Source: Rathayibacter caricis DSM 15933 (GTDB lineage: Bacteria; Actinomycetota; Actinomycetes; Actinomycetales; Microbacteriaceae). From it: DNA of 64,000 bases. Below the pieces are notes generated by a model. The model was not told the origin of the DNA, did no database searches, and worked only from the letters and a program-made list of their open reading frames with translations. Location of the stretch: NCBI RefSeq assembly GCF_003044275.1, contig NZ_PZPL01000001.1, positions 2,852,001 through 2,916,000 on the forward strand, given 5' to 3'. The translations under genes were made by a program, and so were the position numbers. This document shows, in pieces, positions 17,270 to 29,634 of this stretch; the first letter of the stretch is position 1, and every line of letters begins with the position of its first letter.

Positions 17270-18856
17270 TCAGCGGGTAGTACCCGTGGTGCCCTCGCGG
17301 TCGCTGTCGTCCCGATCGGCGTCGTCCGGCTCGGACCCGTCCTGCTGAGCGGCGTCCTCCGTCGCGTCGTCACCGCGCGAGTCGTCACGGCCCGAATCGT
17401 CGCTGCCGGACTCGTCGCCGACCGAGTCGTCATCCGAGTCGTCGTCCGAGTCGAGCGAGATCTCGTCGATGTGGCCGATCAGTCCGCGGAGCCCCTTCAC
17501 GTACCCGGCGATGGCGTCGCGCTCGGTGCGGATCTCGTCGAGACGCCCCTCCGCCGTCGCGACGAGCTGCCGGTTGCGCTTCTCGGCGTCGGCGAGCATC
17601 TCCTGGGCGCGCTCGCGGGCCTCGGCGAGCAGGCGGTCCGACTCGTCCTGGGCATCGCGGCGCAGTCGCGTCGTCTCGTCGAGCGCGTCGCTACGGAGCG
17701 CGTCGGCCTCGAGTCGCTTGTCGTTGGCGCGACGGAGCGCGTCGGCGAGCTGGAGGTTCGACTCGTCGAGGTAGCGCTGCGTCTGCGCGACGGCCTCCTG
17801 GTGACGGAGGAGGTGGTCGCGGTCGGCCTCCTCGCGTCGGGCGGCGAGCTCGACGGTCAGGTCGATGCGCGCCTGCTCGACCTCGCGCGAGAGCGCCGCG
17901 GCCTCGTCCGCGGCGGCGCTGCGGAGCCCGGCGACCTCGGCGTCCAGCAGAGCGACGGCCTCGGCCCGGTCGTGCGCCAGGCGCGTGCGCTGGTCGTCGA
18001 GTTCGCGGGCGGCGTCGGCGCGGCCGGTGGTGATCTCGGCGTCGAGCGCGGCGCGGGCCGACGCGACGTCGGCGTCGAGCGCGGCGCGGGCGGACGCGAC
18101 CTCGGCCGCGACGGCGGCCCGCGCCTGGGCGATCTCGGCCTCGACCGCCGCGCGCAGGCGGGCGACCTCGGAGGCCACCTCGGCGCGCTGCAGCTCGGTG
18201 CTCTGCGCGAGGCGGGCGGCCTCGGCGCGGGCGATCTCGACCTCGCGGGCGGCGACGGCGCGCATCTCGGCGGCCTCCCGCTCCGCTTCCGAGCGGATGG
18301 CCGCGGCCTCGCGCTTGGCCGTCGCGCGCGTCTCGGCCGCCTCGGTGGCCACCGTGCCGCGGATCGCCGCGGCCTCGCGGACGGCGTCCTGGGTCATCAC
18401 GTCGCGGTCGTCGGCGGCCTTGCCGAGCGTGGCGGCGGCCTGCGCCTCGGACTCGTTGCGGGTGCGGTCGGCGCGACGGCGAGCCTCCGTGACCAGGCGC
18501 TCGGCCTCGTCGCGCGCCTCCTGGAGGATCCGATCACCGTCGTCGCGGGTCGAGCGCCGCAGGGCGGACGCGTCGTTCTCGGCCTGGGCGATGATGCGCT
18601 CGGACTGCTCCTCGGCGACCCGGAGCGTGTGCTCGAGCTTGGCGCCGAGGCCGGCGTAGGTGGGCGCGCCGACCTGCTGCAGCTCCTTCTCGAGCTGGTC
18701 GATGCGCGAGGCGAGCCGCTTGGACTCGCGACCGCTCTCGGCGGCCTGGGTGTTGGCGTGGATCAGCTCGCGCCGCAGACCCTGGATGGCCTTGTCGACC
18801 TCGTCGCGGTCGTACCCGCGGAACGCCTGGGTGAATTCGGCCTCGTCGCTTGCCAC
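17270..18856 (-). CDS. Long coiled-coil DivIVA-type protein
   Basis: A 528-residue protein. The first ~60 residues are DivIVA-like (FTQAFRGYDRDEVDKAIQGL), the next ~390 are an almost unbroken Ala/Glu/Arg coiled coil with heptad repeats such as AEREAAEMRAVAAREVEIAR, and the last ~60 are acidic, Asp/Ser-rich (DDSDDDSVGDESG) and likely disordered. The layout recalls polar scaffold proteins of actinobacteria (DivIVA, Scy, FilP). GTG start with GGAGGAGA 5 nt upstream; a TAAACT -10-like element lies at 18903-18908 on the minus strand. A role in polarity or cell-wall growth is inferred. Confidence 0.82.
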   Translation of the reverse strand: MASDEAEFTQAFRGYDRDEVDKAIQGLRRELIHANTQAAESGRESKRLASRIDQLEKELQQVGAPTYAGLGAKLEHTLRVAEEQSERIIAQAENDASALRRSTRDDGDRILQEARDEAERLVTEARRRADRTRNESEAQAAATLGKAADDRDVMTQDAVREAAAIRGTVATEAAETRATAKREAAAIRSEAEREAAEMRAVAAREVEIARAEAARLAQSTELQRAEVASEVARLRAAVEAEIAQARAAVAAEVASARAALDADVASARAALDAEITTGRADAARELDDQRTRLAHDRAEAVALLDAEVAGLRSAAADEAAALSREVEQARIDLTVELAARREEADRDHLLRHQEAVAQTQRYLDESNLQLADALRRANDKRLEADALRSDALDETTRLRRDAQDESDRLLAEARERAQEMLADAEKRNRQLVATAEGRLDEIRTERDAIAGYVKGLRGLIGHIDEISLDSDDDSDDDSVGDESGSDDSGRDDSRGDDATEDAAQQDGSEPDDADRDDSDREGTTGTTR

Positions 18857-19112
18857 GTCGTCTCCTCCGGAAGGGTCAGCGCCACGCTCGCGGCACTCCG
18901 GGAAGTTTAGTCAGCGGTCCGTGCCGGGCCCGGGGGCGACACCCGCTCGCGGCGCCCGCCGCGGGCACTCTCGGCGGATCTCCTGGGTCGCGCCGAGGGC
19001 ATCGGCTATCGTGGACTGTCTTTGTCTGTTGCCGTCGTGCCCCGGTCCGGCCGTTCCAGCCGAACCGGCTGAGGCCGCCACCCCGATCCGGCAACGCAGG
19101 AGGAGTACTTTC

Positions 19113-20909
19113 GTGCGGTTCGTCTTCGCCATCATCGCCACTGTCATCGCTGCCGCGCTGATAGCGCTCGGCATCGGTCAGCGGACGGTGTGGGCCCCGC
19201 CCGAGTCCCTGACCGCGAGCACCGCCCTCGAGTCGGACGCGCCGTACGCCGTGATCGACGGCAGCGTCCTCGCCTCGAACGAGGGTCGGCAGTCGATCAC
19301 CGTGGAGGGCGAGGGCGACCTCGTCCTGACCTACGCGCGCACCAGCGACGTGCTCGGCTGGGTCGGCGGGTCGGAGTACGACGAGATCGGCTACGACGCG
19401 GAGACCGACGAGCTCACCGCCTCGACCGAGACCGGCACGGCGATCGACCTGGCCGCCGACGTGCTGACGGCCGACGCCGAGATCGTGGATCCCCGCGGCG
19501 CCGACCTGTGGCTCGAGCAGCTCGAAGGAGCCGGCAGCATCGACGTCGCATTGGACGTGCCCGAGGACATCTCGCTCCTCATCGCGACCGACGGGACCGC
19601 CCCGGCCGCGGACGAGATCCGGGTCAGCTGGCCCGTCGACACCGCTACTCCGCTCGCCGGCCCGCTGCTCGCCGGCGGTGCGCTCTTCCTCCTGATCGGC
19701 CTCGGCCTCTACATCTGGGCCTTCGTGCACCTGCGCCGCCAGCACGGCCCGCGCCGCAAGGGGCCGCAGGGTAAGGTCCCGCGTGGGGTCCGGCGTCCGC
19801 GCCCCCGCGCCGGGATCCAGGCGTCGATCGCCTCGCCCGCGCGGAGCCGCCGCCGCGGACTGCTCGTGCTGCCCGTCGTCCTGGGCACCAGCGCCCTGCT
19901 CGCCGGCTGCAGCTCGGACTACTGGCCCGATCTCGCGGCCGGCGCCACCGCGACTCCCACCGCCACCGCGACCTCCACCGCGGGTGCCGAGCCGGTCGCC
20001 GAGATCCCGACCCCGGTCGTCACCACTCAGCAGGCGGAGGCGATCGTCGCGTCGATCGCCGACACCGCCTCCGCCGCGGATGCGGCCCGCGACGCCGCGA
20101 TCCTCGCCGAGCGCTTCCAGGGCGAGGCGCTCACCGAGCGGACGACGAACTACGAGGTCGTGAACAAGGGCGGCACGATCGACGCGCCCCAGGCGATCCC
20201 GGCGTCGCCCGTCAGCGTCGTCCTCCCGCAGGACACCGACACCTGGCCGCGGGTGGTCACGGCCGTGGTCGGCGACCCCGCCGACACCACGACCGCGCCG
20301 ATCGCGCTGATGATGAGCCAGGCGAGCCCGCGGGTCGACTACAAGGTCGACTACGCGATCTCGCTCGAGGCCAACGCGCGGATCCCCGACGTGGCTCCCG
20401 TCACGGTCGGCACGTCGATCGTCGCTCCGGACTCGCGCCTGATGACCCTCGCCCCCGAGACCGTCGGGGCCGCGTACGCCGACATCCTCGCCACCGGCGA
20501 CGCCAGCCAGTACGCCGAGCTGTTCTCGCCCGACGGCGACACCCTCCGCGGGCAGGTCGGCGTGGACAAGAAGAACGCTGATCGGGAGGCGCTGCCCGAC
20601 ACCGCCTCGATCGAGTTCTCGAACAAGGCCGGCACGTCGCCCACGATCGCCCTGGCGACCAACGACTCGGGCGCCCTCGTCGCCGCGAGCATCGCCGAGG
20701 TGTCGACGGTCCGGCCCACCGCGGAGGGATCGACCGTCTCGACCTCCGGTGCCTCGCAGACCCTGCTCGGCACCGACAAGTCGACGACGGGGATCGAGAC
20801 CACCTACGGTTATCAGTTGTTGTTCTACGTACCGCCCGTCGGATCGGAGGAGAAGATCGTGATGCTCGGATGGAGCCAGGGACTCGTCTCGGTGGTGCAG
20901 CTGCCGTGA
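19113..20909 (+). CDS. Large membrane protein with an internal lipobox-like segment, unknown function
   Basis: An unrecognised 598-residue protein. TM1 is residues 3-20 (VFAIIATVIAAALIALG); an extracellular beta-rich domain follows to ~180; TM2 is 184-206; a short basic linker (RRKGPQGKVPRGVRRPRPR) leads to a third hydrophobic stretch (249-264) ending LLAGCSSD, which looks like a lipoprotein signal with Cys266, but in the middle of the chain. The last ~330 residues are Thr/Ala-rich and presumably extracellular. GTG start with GGAGGAG 6-9 nt upstream. No in-frame start codon is seen just before the second signal-like segment. It overlaps the YbbN-like gene by 4 bp. Confidence 0.7.
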   Translation: MRFVFAIIATVIAAALIALGIGQRTVWAPPESLTASTALESDAPYAVIDGSVLASNEGRQSITVEGEGDLVLTYARTSDVLGWVGGSEYDEIGYDAETDELTASTETGTAIDLAADVLTADAEIVDPRGADLWLEQLEGAGSIDVALDVPEDISLLIATDGTAPAADEIRVSWPVDTATPLAGPLLAGGALFLLIGLGLYIWAFVHLRRQHGPRRKGPQGKVPRGVRRPRPRAGIQASIASPARSRRRGLLVLPVVLGTSALLAGCSSDYWPDLAAGATATPTATATSTAGAEPVAEIPTPVVTTQQAEAIVASIADTASAADAARDAAILAERFQGEALTERTTNYEVVNKGGTIDAPQAIPASPVSVVLPQDTDTWPRVVTAVVGDPADTTTAPIALMMSQASPRVDYKVDYAISLEANARIPDVAPVTVGTSIVAPDSRLMTLAPETVGAAYADILATGDASQYAELFSPDGDTLRGQVGVDKKNADREALPDTASIEFSNKAGTSPTIALATNDSGALVAASIAEVSTVRPTAEGSTVSTSGASQTLLGTDKSTTGIETTYGYQLLFYVPPVGSEEKIVMLGWSQGLVSVVQLP

Positions 20910-21865
20910 GCGCCGTCCCGCCCCTGCCCGGAAACCTCCGCGGCGCCGTCGACCTGTCGAGCCTGGTGAACCGGCGCGCGCCCCAGGCGCCCGCTCCGGC
21001 CGCCGCTCCCGGAGGCGCGCCCGCCGGATCCGCTCCCGCCAACCCGCTGCTGCTGACCGCCGGGGACGCCGAGTTCGATCAGGTCGTCCAGCTCTCGTCG
21101 CGCGTGCCGGTGATCGTGGACCTCCGCGGCTCCTGGTCCGAGCAGAGCACGAGCATGACCGCACTGCTCGAGAAGGTGGTCGTCTCGTACGCCGGAGCGT
21201 TCGTGCTCGTCGGCGTCGATGCGGAGTCGAGCCCCCAGCTCGCCCAGGCGTTCCAGGTGCAGTCCGTGCCGACCGTCGCCGCCGTCATCGCCGGGCGCCC
21301 GGTGCCGCTGTTCAGCGGCCTGATCGCCGAGGAGCAGCTCCGCGACCTGCTCGAGCAGCTGCTCCAGCTCGCCGCGCAGAACGGAGTGACGGGGTCGGTC
21401 CCCGTCGAGGGCATCGCTGCCGAGGACGGTGCCGAACCCGAGGCAGCCCCGCTGCCCCCGCACCACCAGGAGGCGTACGACGCGATCGACGCCGGCGACT
21501 ACGACGCCGCGATCACCGAGTACGAGACCGCCATCGCGCAGAACCCGCGCGACGACCTCGCCGTCGCCGGCCTCGCCCAGGTCAAGCTGCTCAAGCGACT
21601 CCAGGGCAGGACGCTGGAGGAGGTGCGCTCGACCGCCGCCGCCGAACCGTCCAACCTCGACGCGCAGCTCGCCGTCGCCGACCTCGACGTCTCCGGCGGC
21701 CACGTCGAGGACGCCTTCGACCGGCTCCTGTCGATCTTCCCCCGGCTCGACGCCGACGGGAAGGCCGCCGTGCGCGCCCGACTGCTCGAGCTGTTCGAGA
21801 TCGTCGGGACGACGGACCCGCGCGTCAACAAGGCCAGGGCGCGGCTGACGGGTTTGCTGTACTGA
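20906..21865 (+). CDS. Thioredoxin-fold/TPR co-chaperone-like protein (YbbN/CnoX-like)
   Basis: A 319-residue protein: a Pro/Ala-rich N-terminal 50 residues, a thioredoxin-like domain at about 50-160 and TPR-like helices to the end (HHQEAYDAIDAGDYDAAITE, then VAGLAQVKLLKRL). The thioredoxin site CxxC is replaced by WSEQS (about 77-81), so it cannot do dithiol chemistry. This matches the YbbN/CnoX group, some members of which hold unfolded proteins for chaperones. GTG start overlaps the stop of the preceding membrane protein, so the two are co-translated. Confidence 0.82.
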   Translation: MSAVPPLPGNLRGAVDLSSLVNRRAPQAPAPAAAPGGAPAGSAPANPLLLTAGDAEFDQVVQLSSRVPVIVDLRGSWSEQSTSMTALLEKVVVSYAGAFVLVGVDAESSPQLAQAFQVQSVPTVAAVIAGRPVPLFSGLIAEEQLRDLLEQLLQLAAQNGVTGSVPVEGIAAEDGAEPEAAPLPPHHQEAYDAIDAGDYDAAITEYETAIAQNPRDDLAVAGLAQVKLLKRLQGRTLEEVRSTAAAEPSNLDAQLAVADLDVSGGHVEDAFDRLLSIFPRLDADGKAAVRARLLELFEIVGTTDPRVNKARARLTGLLY

Positions 21866-22293
21866 GTTCTCTTGCGGGGCGAGCGCGAGCGCTCGCCCCG
21901 CCGCGGTCGGCTGGGTGGGTGGTCGCGTTTCCGGGAGCGGGGTGCCCACGGCTCGCTCGAAACGCTGACACGCGTTTCTCGCCCATCGCCTTCGAGAGGG
22001 CGCGTGGTCGGTCCACGGGAGGTTGTCGGCGAGCTCCGCTGCGCGGTCGGGTCGAGAGGTGTCGTCGTTCTGAGCGTGCTGCGCACGGCTCCTTCGACTG
22101 AGCGTGCTGGCCACGGCTCCTCGACTGAGCGTGCTGCGCACGGCTCCCTCGAGCGTGCGTGCTGCGCAGAGCTCGCTCCGGGCATGACGCGAGCGTTGGT
22201 CGCCGGTGAATGTGCTTCGAACGACTCCGCCGCGGGCGCGCGGAGGAGGCTTGCGGACGGTTGTGGGTGGTCGGCCGGTGGGGGGAACGAGAA
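21866..22293. other. Gene-free spacer with tandem repeats
   Basis: About 430 bp between the YbbN-like gene and the glgB terminator. No supported gene is seen on either strand; long open frames here are by-products of high GC. It contains the four-unit repeat at 22070-22180 and a looser upstream relative (CCCACGGCTCGCTCGAAA, about 21950). Confidence 0.6.
22070..22180. repeat. Four tandem 27-28 nt units
   Basis: Units begin at 22070, 22098, 22125 and 22153. Units 1-3 share CTGAGCGTGCTG then CCACGGCTCC or GCACGGCTCC and end in TCGA; unit 4 is diverged (GCGTGCGTGCTGCGCAGAGC). There is no constant repeat with unique spacers, so this is not CRISPR. Confidence 0.8.
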
Positions 22294-22333
22294 CGGCGGG
22301 CGGAGGGGCGCTGGGCGCCCGCTCCGCCCGCCG
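22294..22333 (-). terminator. glgB terminator
   Basis: 12-bp arms CGGCGGGCGGAG (22294-22305) and CTCCGCCCGCCG (22322-22333) just beyond the glgB stop, with additional pairing inside. Confidence 0.8.
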
Positions 22334-22349
22334 GTGAGGGGGCCGAGGG

Positions 22350-24718
<2,369 letters not shown>

Positions 24719-24722
<4 letters not shown>

Positions 24723-26866
24723 CGCTCGTCCGCCTTCACGCTCAGGATGTGCACCGGCTCGACGAACGAGTCCAGCCGCACGTAGTTGTCGCTCGACCAG
24801 GTCCAGACGGCCCCGGTGATCAGGTCCTCGACCTGGAACGAGTCGCCCCACTCCAGACCCAGTGCGGGCAGGTCGAGGTGCACGGTCGTCTCGCGGGCGG
24901 AGTGAGGATCCGTGTTGACCACGACGATCAGGGTGTCGGCGCTGCCGGTGCCCGTGAACTCCTTCTGCAGGTGCTTCGTGTAGACGATGATCGCCTCGTC
25001 GTCGCTGCGGTGCACCTGGAGGTTGCGGCGCTGCGCGAGTGCGGGGTGCGTCTTCCGGATCTCGTTGAGCCGGGTGATGTACGGCGCGAGCGAGCGTCCG
25101 GAGGCGTCCGCCGCCGCCCAGTCGCGCGTCTTGTACTCGAACTTCTCGTTGTCGATGTTCTCCTCGGCGCCCGGGCGCGCGACGTTCTCGACGAGCTCGT
25201 AGCCGGCGTAGACGCCCCAGAGCGGCGAGGCCGTGGCCGCGAGGGCCGCGCGCACCTTGTAGGCCGCCGGTCCGCCGTACTGCAGGTACTCGGTGAGGAT
25301 GTCCGGCGTGTTCACGAAGAGGTTCGGCCGCATGTAATCGGCCGTCTCGTGCGAGATGCTCGTGAAGAACTCCTCGAGCTCCTCCTTGGTGTTGCGCCAG
25401 GTGAAGTACGAGTACGACTGCTGGAAGCCCACCTTGCCCAGCGCCCGCATGATCGCGGGGCGCGTGAACGCCTCGGCGAGGAACACGACGTCGGGGTGCT
25501 CGGCGTTGACCTCGTGGATGATCCACTCCCAGAAGTCGAGCGGCTTCGTGTGCGGGTTGTCGACGCGGAAGATCCGGACTCCGAGCGAGATCCAGTAGCG
25601 CAGGATCCGCAGCGACTCCTGGCGGATGCCCTGGGGGTCGTTGTCGAAGTTGATCGGGTAGATGTCCTGGTACTTCTTCGGCGGGTTCTCGGCGTAGGCG
25701 ATGGTGCCGTCCGGGAGGGTCGTGAACCACTCCGGGTGGCTCGTGACCCACGGGTGATCCGGCGAGGCCTGCAGCGCGAAGTCGAGGGCGAGCTCGAGGC
25801 CCGCCTCCTTCACGGCGTCGTGGAACGCGGTGAAGTCCTCGACGGTGCCGAGGTCGGGGTGGATCGCGTCGTGGCCGCCCTCGGCGGCGCCGATCGCCCA
25901 CGGGGAGCCCGGGTCGGCCGGGCCGGCGTTCAGCGTGTTGTTCGGTCCCTTGCGGAACGTGCGGCCGATCGGGTGGATCGGCGGCAGGTAGAGCACGTCG
26001 AAGCCCATGGCGGCGACGGCGGGGAGGCGCCCGGCAGCGGTGCGGAAGGTCCCGCTCGTGACCGTCCCGTCCTCGTTGCGCACCGCGCCCTCGGAGCGCG
26101 GGAAGAACTCGTACCAGGCGCCGACGCCCGCGCGGGTGCGCTCGACGTGCACGACGCGCGGCACCGACAGGCTCGAGAGGCTCATCACCGGGCGCGCCGT
26201 GAGCGCCCCGTGGACAGCGGCGTCCTCGGCGGCCGCGAGGCGCGCCTCCGGAGCGAGCGAGGTGTCGGCGACGCTCGCCGCCGTGTCGGCCAGCAGGGTG
26301 CGCTCGGTCCCCGAGCGCGACTCGTCGCCGGCGGCCGAGCGGAGCAGTCCCGCACCCACCGCGAAGGTGACCTCGACGTCGAGGCCGGCCGGGATCTTGA
26401 TCTCGGCCGTGTGCAGCCAGGTCGCCCAGTCGTCGGCGAAGGAGCGGATGCGGTAGGTCCAGTCGCCCTCGGCGTCCAGGCGGACGAGCCGGCCGTAGCG
26501 GTCGGTCCCGGTCGCGATCAGGCTCATGCGGTGCTCGGACTCGGCGCCCGAGGGCGAGGTGAGGAGCAGGTCGACGCCGATGAGGTCGTGGCCCTCGCGG
26601 AACGCGGTCGCCGCGAACGGCACCACCTCTCCGACGAAGGCCTTCGCCGGCCAGCGGTCGTCCTCGAGCCGCGGCTGCGGGTCGATGATCGGGAGGCGCT
26701 CGGCTCGGGTGCGGTATCCGCGGCCGACGGGGGCGGGTGCCGCCGGTTCCGCGACCGGCGCGGGTTCGGGGGGCGTCACCGCCTCGGGGGTCGGAGCGGG
26801 GCGCCCGCGGGCCGCTCGCCGTGCGTCTTTGCCGTGTGAGGACGTGCCGAAAGGTGTCTGAGCCAC
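24719..26866 (-). CDS. glgE: Maltosyltransferase GlgE
   Basis: GlgE (715 residues) transfers maltose from maltose-1-phosphate onto alpha-glucan, the GlgE pathway typical of actinobacteria. A Pro/Ala-rich N-terminus (about 1-45) precedes the N domain and the GH13_3 barrel with [48 protein letters not shown] (nucleophile Asp) and FLAEAFTRP (acid Glu). The chosen GTG at 26866 encodes [10 protein letters not shown] and lies 6 nt after a TACTGT -10 element; longer in-frame ORF has no domain support. Operon with glgB. Confidence 0.93.
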
Positions 26867-26872
26867 GTCACG

Positions 26873-26878
26873 ACAGTA
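26873..26878 (-). promoter_or_regulatory. TACTGT -10 element for leaderless glgE
   Basis: On the minus strand TACTGT lies 6 nt before the glgE GTG, with no Shine-Dalgarno. The same hexamer precedes glgX (32206-32211). Confidence 0.6.
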
Positions 26879-27050
26879 GCGACCCGGGCGTGCTTCGGCA
26901 CGCCGCTTGCGCCCGCACTCGGGCCTGTGCAAACGGTCCCGGGCGCGCCCGCTCCCGCGCCGCGGAGGTCCGCTAGGGTGTGCGAGCGCGCGCGACCCCC
27001 GGCGCTCTGCGCCCGTGCACGCCGGGATCCGCAGAGAGTCGAGGAGTGCC

Positions 27051-29630
27051 GTGAAGGCCATCCGCCGCTTCACCGTCCGTTCGGTCCTGCCGCCCGAGCT
27101 CTCCGCGCTCGGCGAGCTGGCCGGCAACCTGCGCTGGGCGTGGCACGAGCCCACCCGCCGCCTGTTCGAGCGGGTCGATCCCGCGCTGTGGCGCCGCGGA
27201 GGAGCCGATCCCACGGCGCTGCTGGGCACCGTCAGCCCCGAGCGGCTCGCCGAGCTCTCCCAGGACCGCAGTTTCGTCGAGGACGCGTGGCGCCTGCGCG
27301 AGGAGCTCGAGCGCTACCGCACCGAGCCGCGCTGGTACCAGTCGCTGCCGGAGTCGGCTCCGCGCTCCCTCGCCTACTTCTCTCCCGAGTTCGGCATCGC
27401 CGCCGCCCTCCCTCAGTACTCCGGCGGCCTCGGGATCCTGGCGGGGGACCACCTCAAGGCCTCGTCCGACCTGGGCGTCCCGCTGACAGGCGTCGGTCTC
27501 TTCTACCGCTCGGGCTACTTCTCCCAGGGGCTCTCGGCCGACGGCTGGCAGATCGAGTCGTACCCCTCCCTCGACCCCGACGGCCTGCCGCTGCGCGTCG
27601 TCCGGCTCGCCGACGGGTCGGCCGCGCGGATCGTGCTCGCGCTGCCGGACGGCCGGGCCCTGTACGCGCGCGTGTGGCGGGCCGAGGTGGGCCGGGTGAC
27701 CCTCCTCCTGCTCGACACCGACATCCCCGAGAACGAGGACTCCCTCCGCTCGGTCACCGACCGCCTCTACGGCGGCGGGGGCGAGGACCGGCTGCTGCAG
27801 GAGCTGCTGCTGGGCATCGGCGGAGTCCGCGCGCTCGAGCTGTGGTCCGAGGTGTCGGGCACGCCGCTCCCGGAGGTGTTCCACACCAACGAGGGGCACG
27901 CGGGCTTCCAGGGGCTCGAGCGCATCTCGGGGCTGATCGGGTCGGGGCTCGCCTTCGACGAGGCCCTGCAGGTCGTCCGCGCCTCCACCGTCTTCACGAC
28001 GCACACCCCCGTGCCCGCGGGCATCGACCGCTTCGACCGCGGGCTGATCGAGGAGTACTTCTCGACCGAGCTGCTGCCGGGCGTCCAGGTCGAGGACGTG
28101 CTCGCGCTCGGCGCCGAGTCGTACGACGGCGGCTCCGAGCACGTCTTCAACATGGCCGTGATGGGACTCCGCCTCGCGCAGCGCTCGAACGGCGTCTCGC
28201 AGCTGCACGGCGAGGTGAGCCGCGGCATGTTCTCGGGCCTGTGGCCGGGATTCGACACCGCGGAGGTGCCGATCGGCTCGGTCACGAACGGCGTGCACGC
28301 GCCGACCTGGACGGATCCGGTGCTGACGGCGCTGGCCCGGGACCGCCTCGGCACGGAGGACACCACCCGGGCCGACTGGTCCTCGGGGGCCCTCAGCGAC
28401 TACGACCTCTGGGCCGCCCGGCGGACGCTGCGGGAGCAGCTGGTGCGCGACGCCCGGGTGCGCGCGGCGCGGTCGTGGCGCGAGCAGAACCCCGGCGGTC
28501 TCACTCCCGGCTGGCTCGACGAGCTGCTCGACCCGGACGTCCTGACCATCGGCTTCGCGCGGCGGGTGCCGACCTACAAGCGGCTGACGCTGATGCTGCA
28601 CGACCCGGAGCGGCTGCGCGCCCTGCTCACGCACCCGCAGCACCCGATCCAGATCGTGATCGCGGGGAAGTCGCACCCGGCCGACGAGGAGGGCAAGCGG
28701 CTCATCCAGCGCCTCGTCCGCTTCGCCCAGGAGGCGGACGTTCGTCGCCGCATCGTGTTCCTGCCCGACTACGACATCGCCATGGCCCAGCTGCTCTACC
28801 CGGGCACCGACGTCTGGCTGAACAACCCGCTGCGGCCGCTCGAGGCGTGCGGCACCTCCGGGATGAAGGCGGCCCTGAACGGCTCGCTGAACCTGTCGAT
28901 CCTCGACGGGTGGTGGAACGAGTACTTCGACGGCGAGAACGGCTGGGCGATCCCGTCCTCCGACCGCGCCCTCGACCCCGAGGCGCGCGACACGCTCGAG
29001 GCCGACGCCCTCTACGAGCTGCTCGAGAGCGAGGTCGTGCCCCGCTTCTACGAGCGCGACCACGACGGAGTGCCGCGCCGCTGGGTCCGCTCGATCCGGC
29101 ACACGCTCGCCACGCTCTCGCCCGAGCTGTCGGCCGAGCGGATGGTGCAGCAGTACGTCGAGTCCCTGTACCGTCCCGCCGCCGAGGCGCACCGGGCGGT
29201 CGCCGTCGACCACTTCGAGCCGGCGAAGGAGCTGTCGGCGTGGAAGCGCCGCGTGCGGGCCGGCTGGCCGGGGGTGGCGGTCGCCTCCGTCGAGTCGGGC
29301 GGGATCGACGCCGTCCCGCAGCGGGGCGACCGCCTGGCCGTCCGCGCGGGAGTACTGCTCGGCGAGCTCGCGCCCGAGGACGTGACGGTGCAGGTCGTCT
29401 ACGGCACGACCGCACCCGACGGCTCGCTCACCGACGTGCGCAGCCAGGACCTCGAGGTCGCCGAGTCCGCGGGCGCCGTGGTCCCCGCCGATGCCGTCGG
29501 GCGGACGCCGTACGCCGGAGTGGTCGAGCTGGATCGCAGCGGCACCTTCGGCTACACGGTGCGGGTGGTGCCGAGGCATCCCCTGCTGGCGCGAGCGGCG
29601 GAGCTCGGGCTGGTCGCGGCCGCGGGCTGA
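27051..29630 (+). CDS. glgP: Alpha-glucan phosphorylase
   Basis: GlgP (859 residues) releases glucose-1-phosphate from glycogen or maltodextrin with pyridoxal phosphate. It belongs to the short actinobacterial/archaeal phosphorylase type, with an N-terminal DUF3417-like segment (LPPELSALGELAGNLRWAWH), AYFSPEFGIAAALPQYSGGL, VFHTNEGHAGFQGLE and the PLP region EACGTSGMKAALNGSLNLS (PLP lysine in GMK). GTG start with GAGGAG 4-7 nt upstream; TAGGGT at about 26974 is a possible -10. Divergent from glgE-glgB across a 184-bp gap. Confidence 0.93.
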   Translation: MKAIRRFTVRSVLPPELSALGELAGNLRWAWHEPTRRLFERVDPALWRRGGADPTALLGTVSPERLAELSQDRSFVEDAWRLREELERYRTEPRWYQSLPESAPRSLAYFSPEFGIAAALPQYSGGLGILAGDHLKASSDLGVPLTGVGLFYRSGYFSQGLSADGWQIESYPSLDPDGLPLRVVRLADGSAARIVLALPDGRALYARVWRAEVGRVTLLLLDTDIPENEDSLRSVTDRLYGGGGEDRLLQELLLGIGGVRALELWSEVSGTPLPEVFHTNEGHAGFQGLERISGLIGSGLAFDEALQVVRASTVFTTHTPVPAGIDRFDRGLIEEYFSTELLPGVQVEDVLALGAESYDGGSEHVFNMAVMGLRLAQRSNGVSQLHGEVSRGMFSGLWPGFDTAEVPIGSVTNGVHAPTWTDPVLTALARDRLGTEDTTRADWSSGALSDYDLWAARRTLREQLVRDARVRAARSWREQNPGGLTPGWLDELLDPDVLTIGFARRVPTYKRLTLMLHDPERLRALLTHPQHPIQIVIAGKSHPADEEGKRLIQRLVRFAQEADVRRRIVFLPDYDIAMAQLLYPGTDVWLNNPLRPLEACGTSGMKAALNGSLNLSILDGWWNEYFDGENGWAIPSSDRALDPEARDTLEADALYELLESEVVPRFYERDHDGVPRRWVRSIRHTLATLSPELSAERMVQQYVESLYRPAAEAHRAVAVDHFEPAKELSAWKRRVRAGWPGVAVASVESGGIDAVPQRGDRLAVRAGVLLGELAPEDVTVQVVYGTTAPDGSLTDVRSQDLEVAESAGAVVPADAVGRTPYAGVVELDRSGTFGYTVRVVPRHPLLARAAELGLVAAAG

Positions 29631-29634
29631 GCCG

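Noticed and set aside
22070..22180. CRISPR-like array
   Set aside because: Units are contiguous with no spacers and diverge gradually. No cas gene is in the window.
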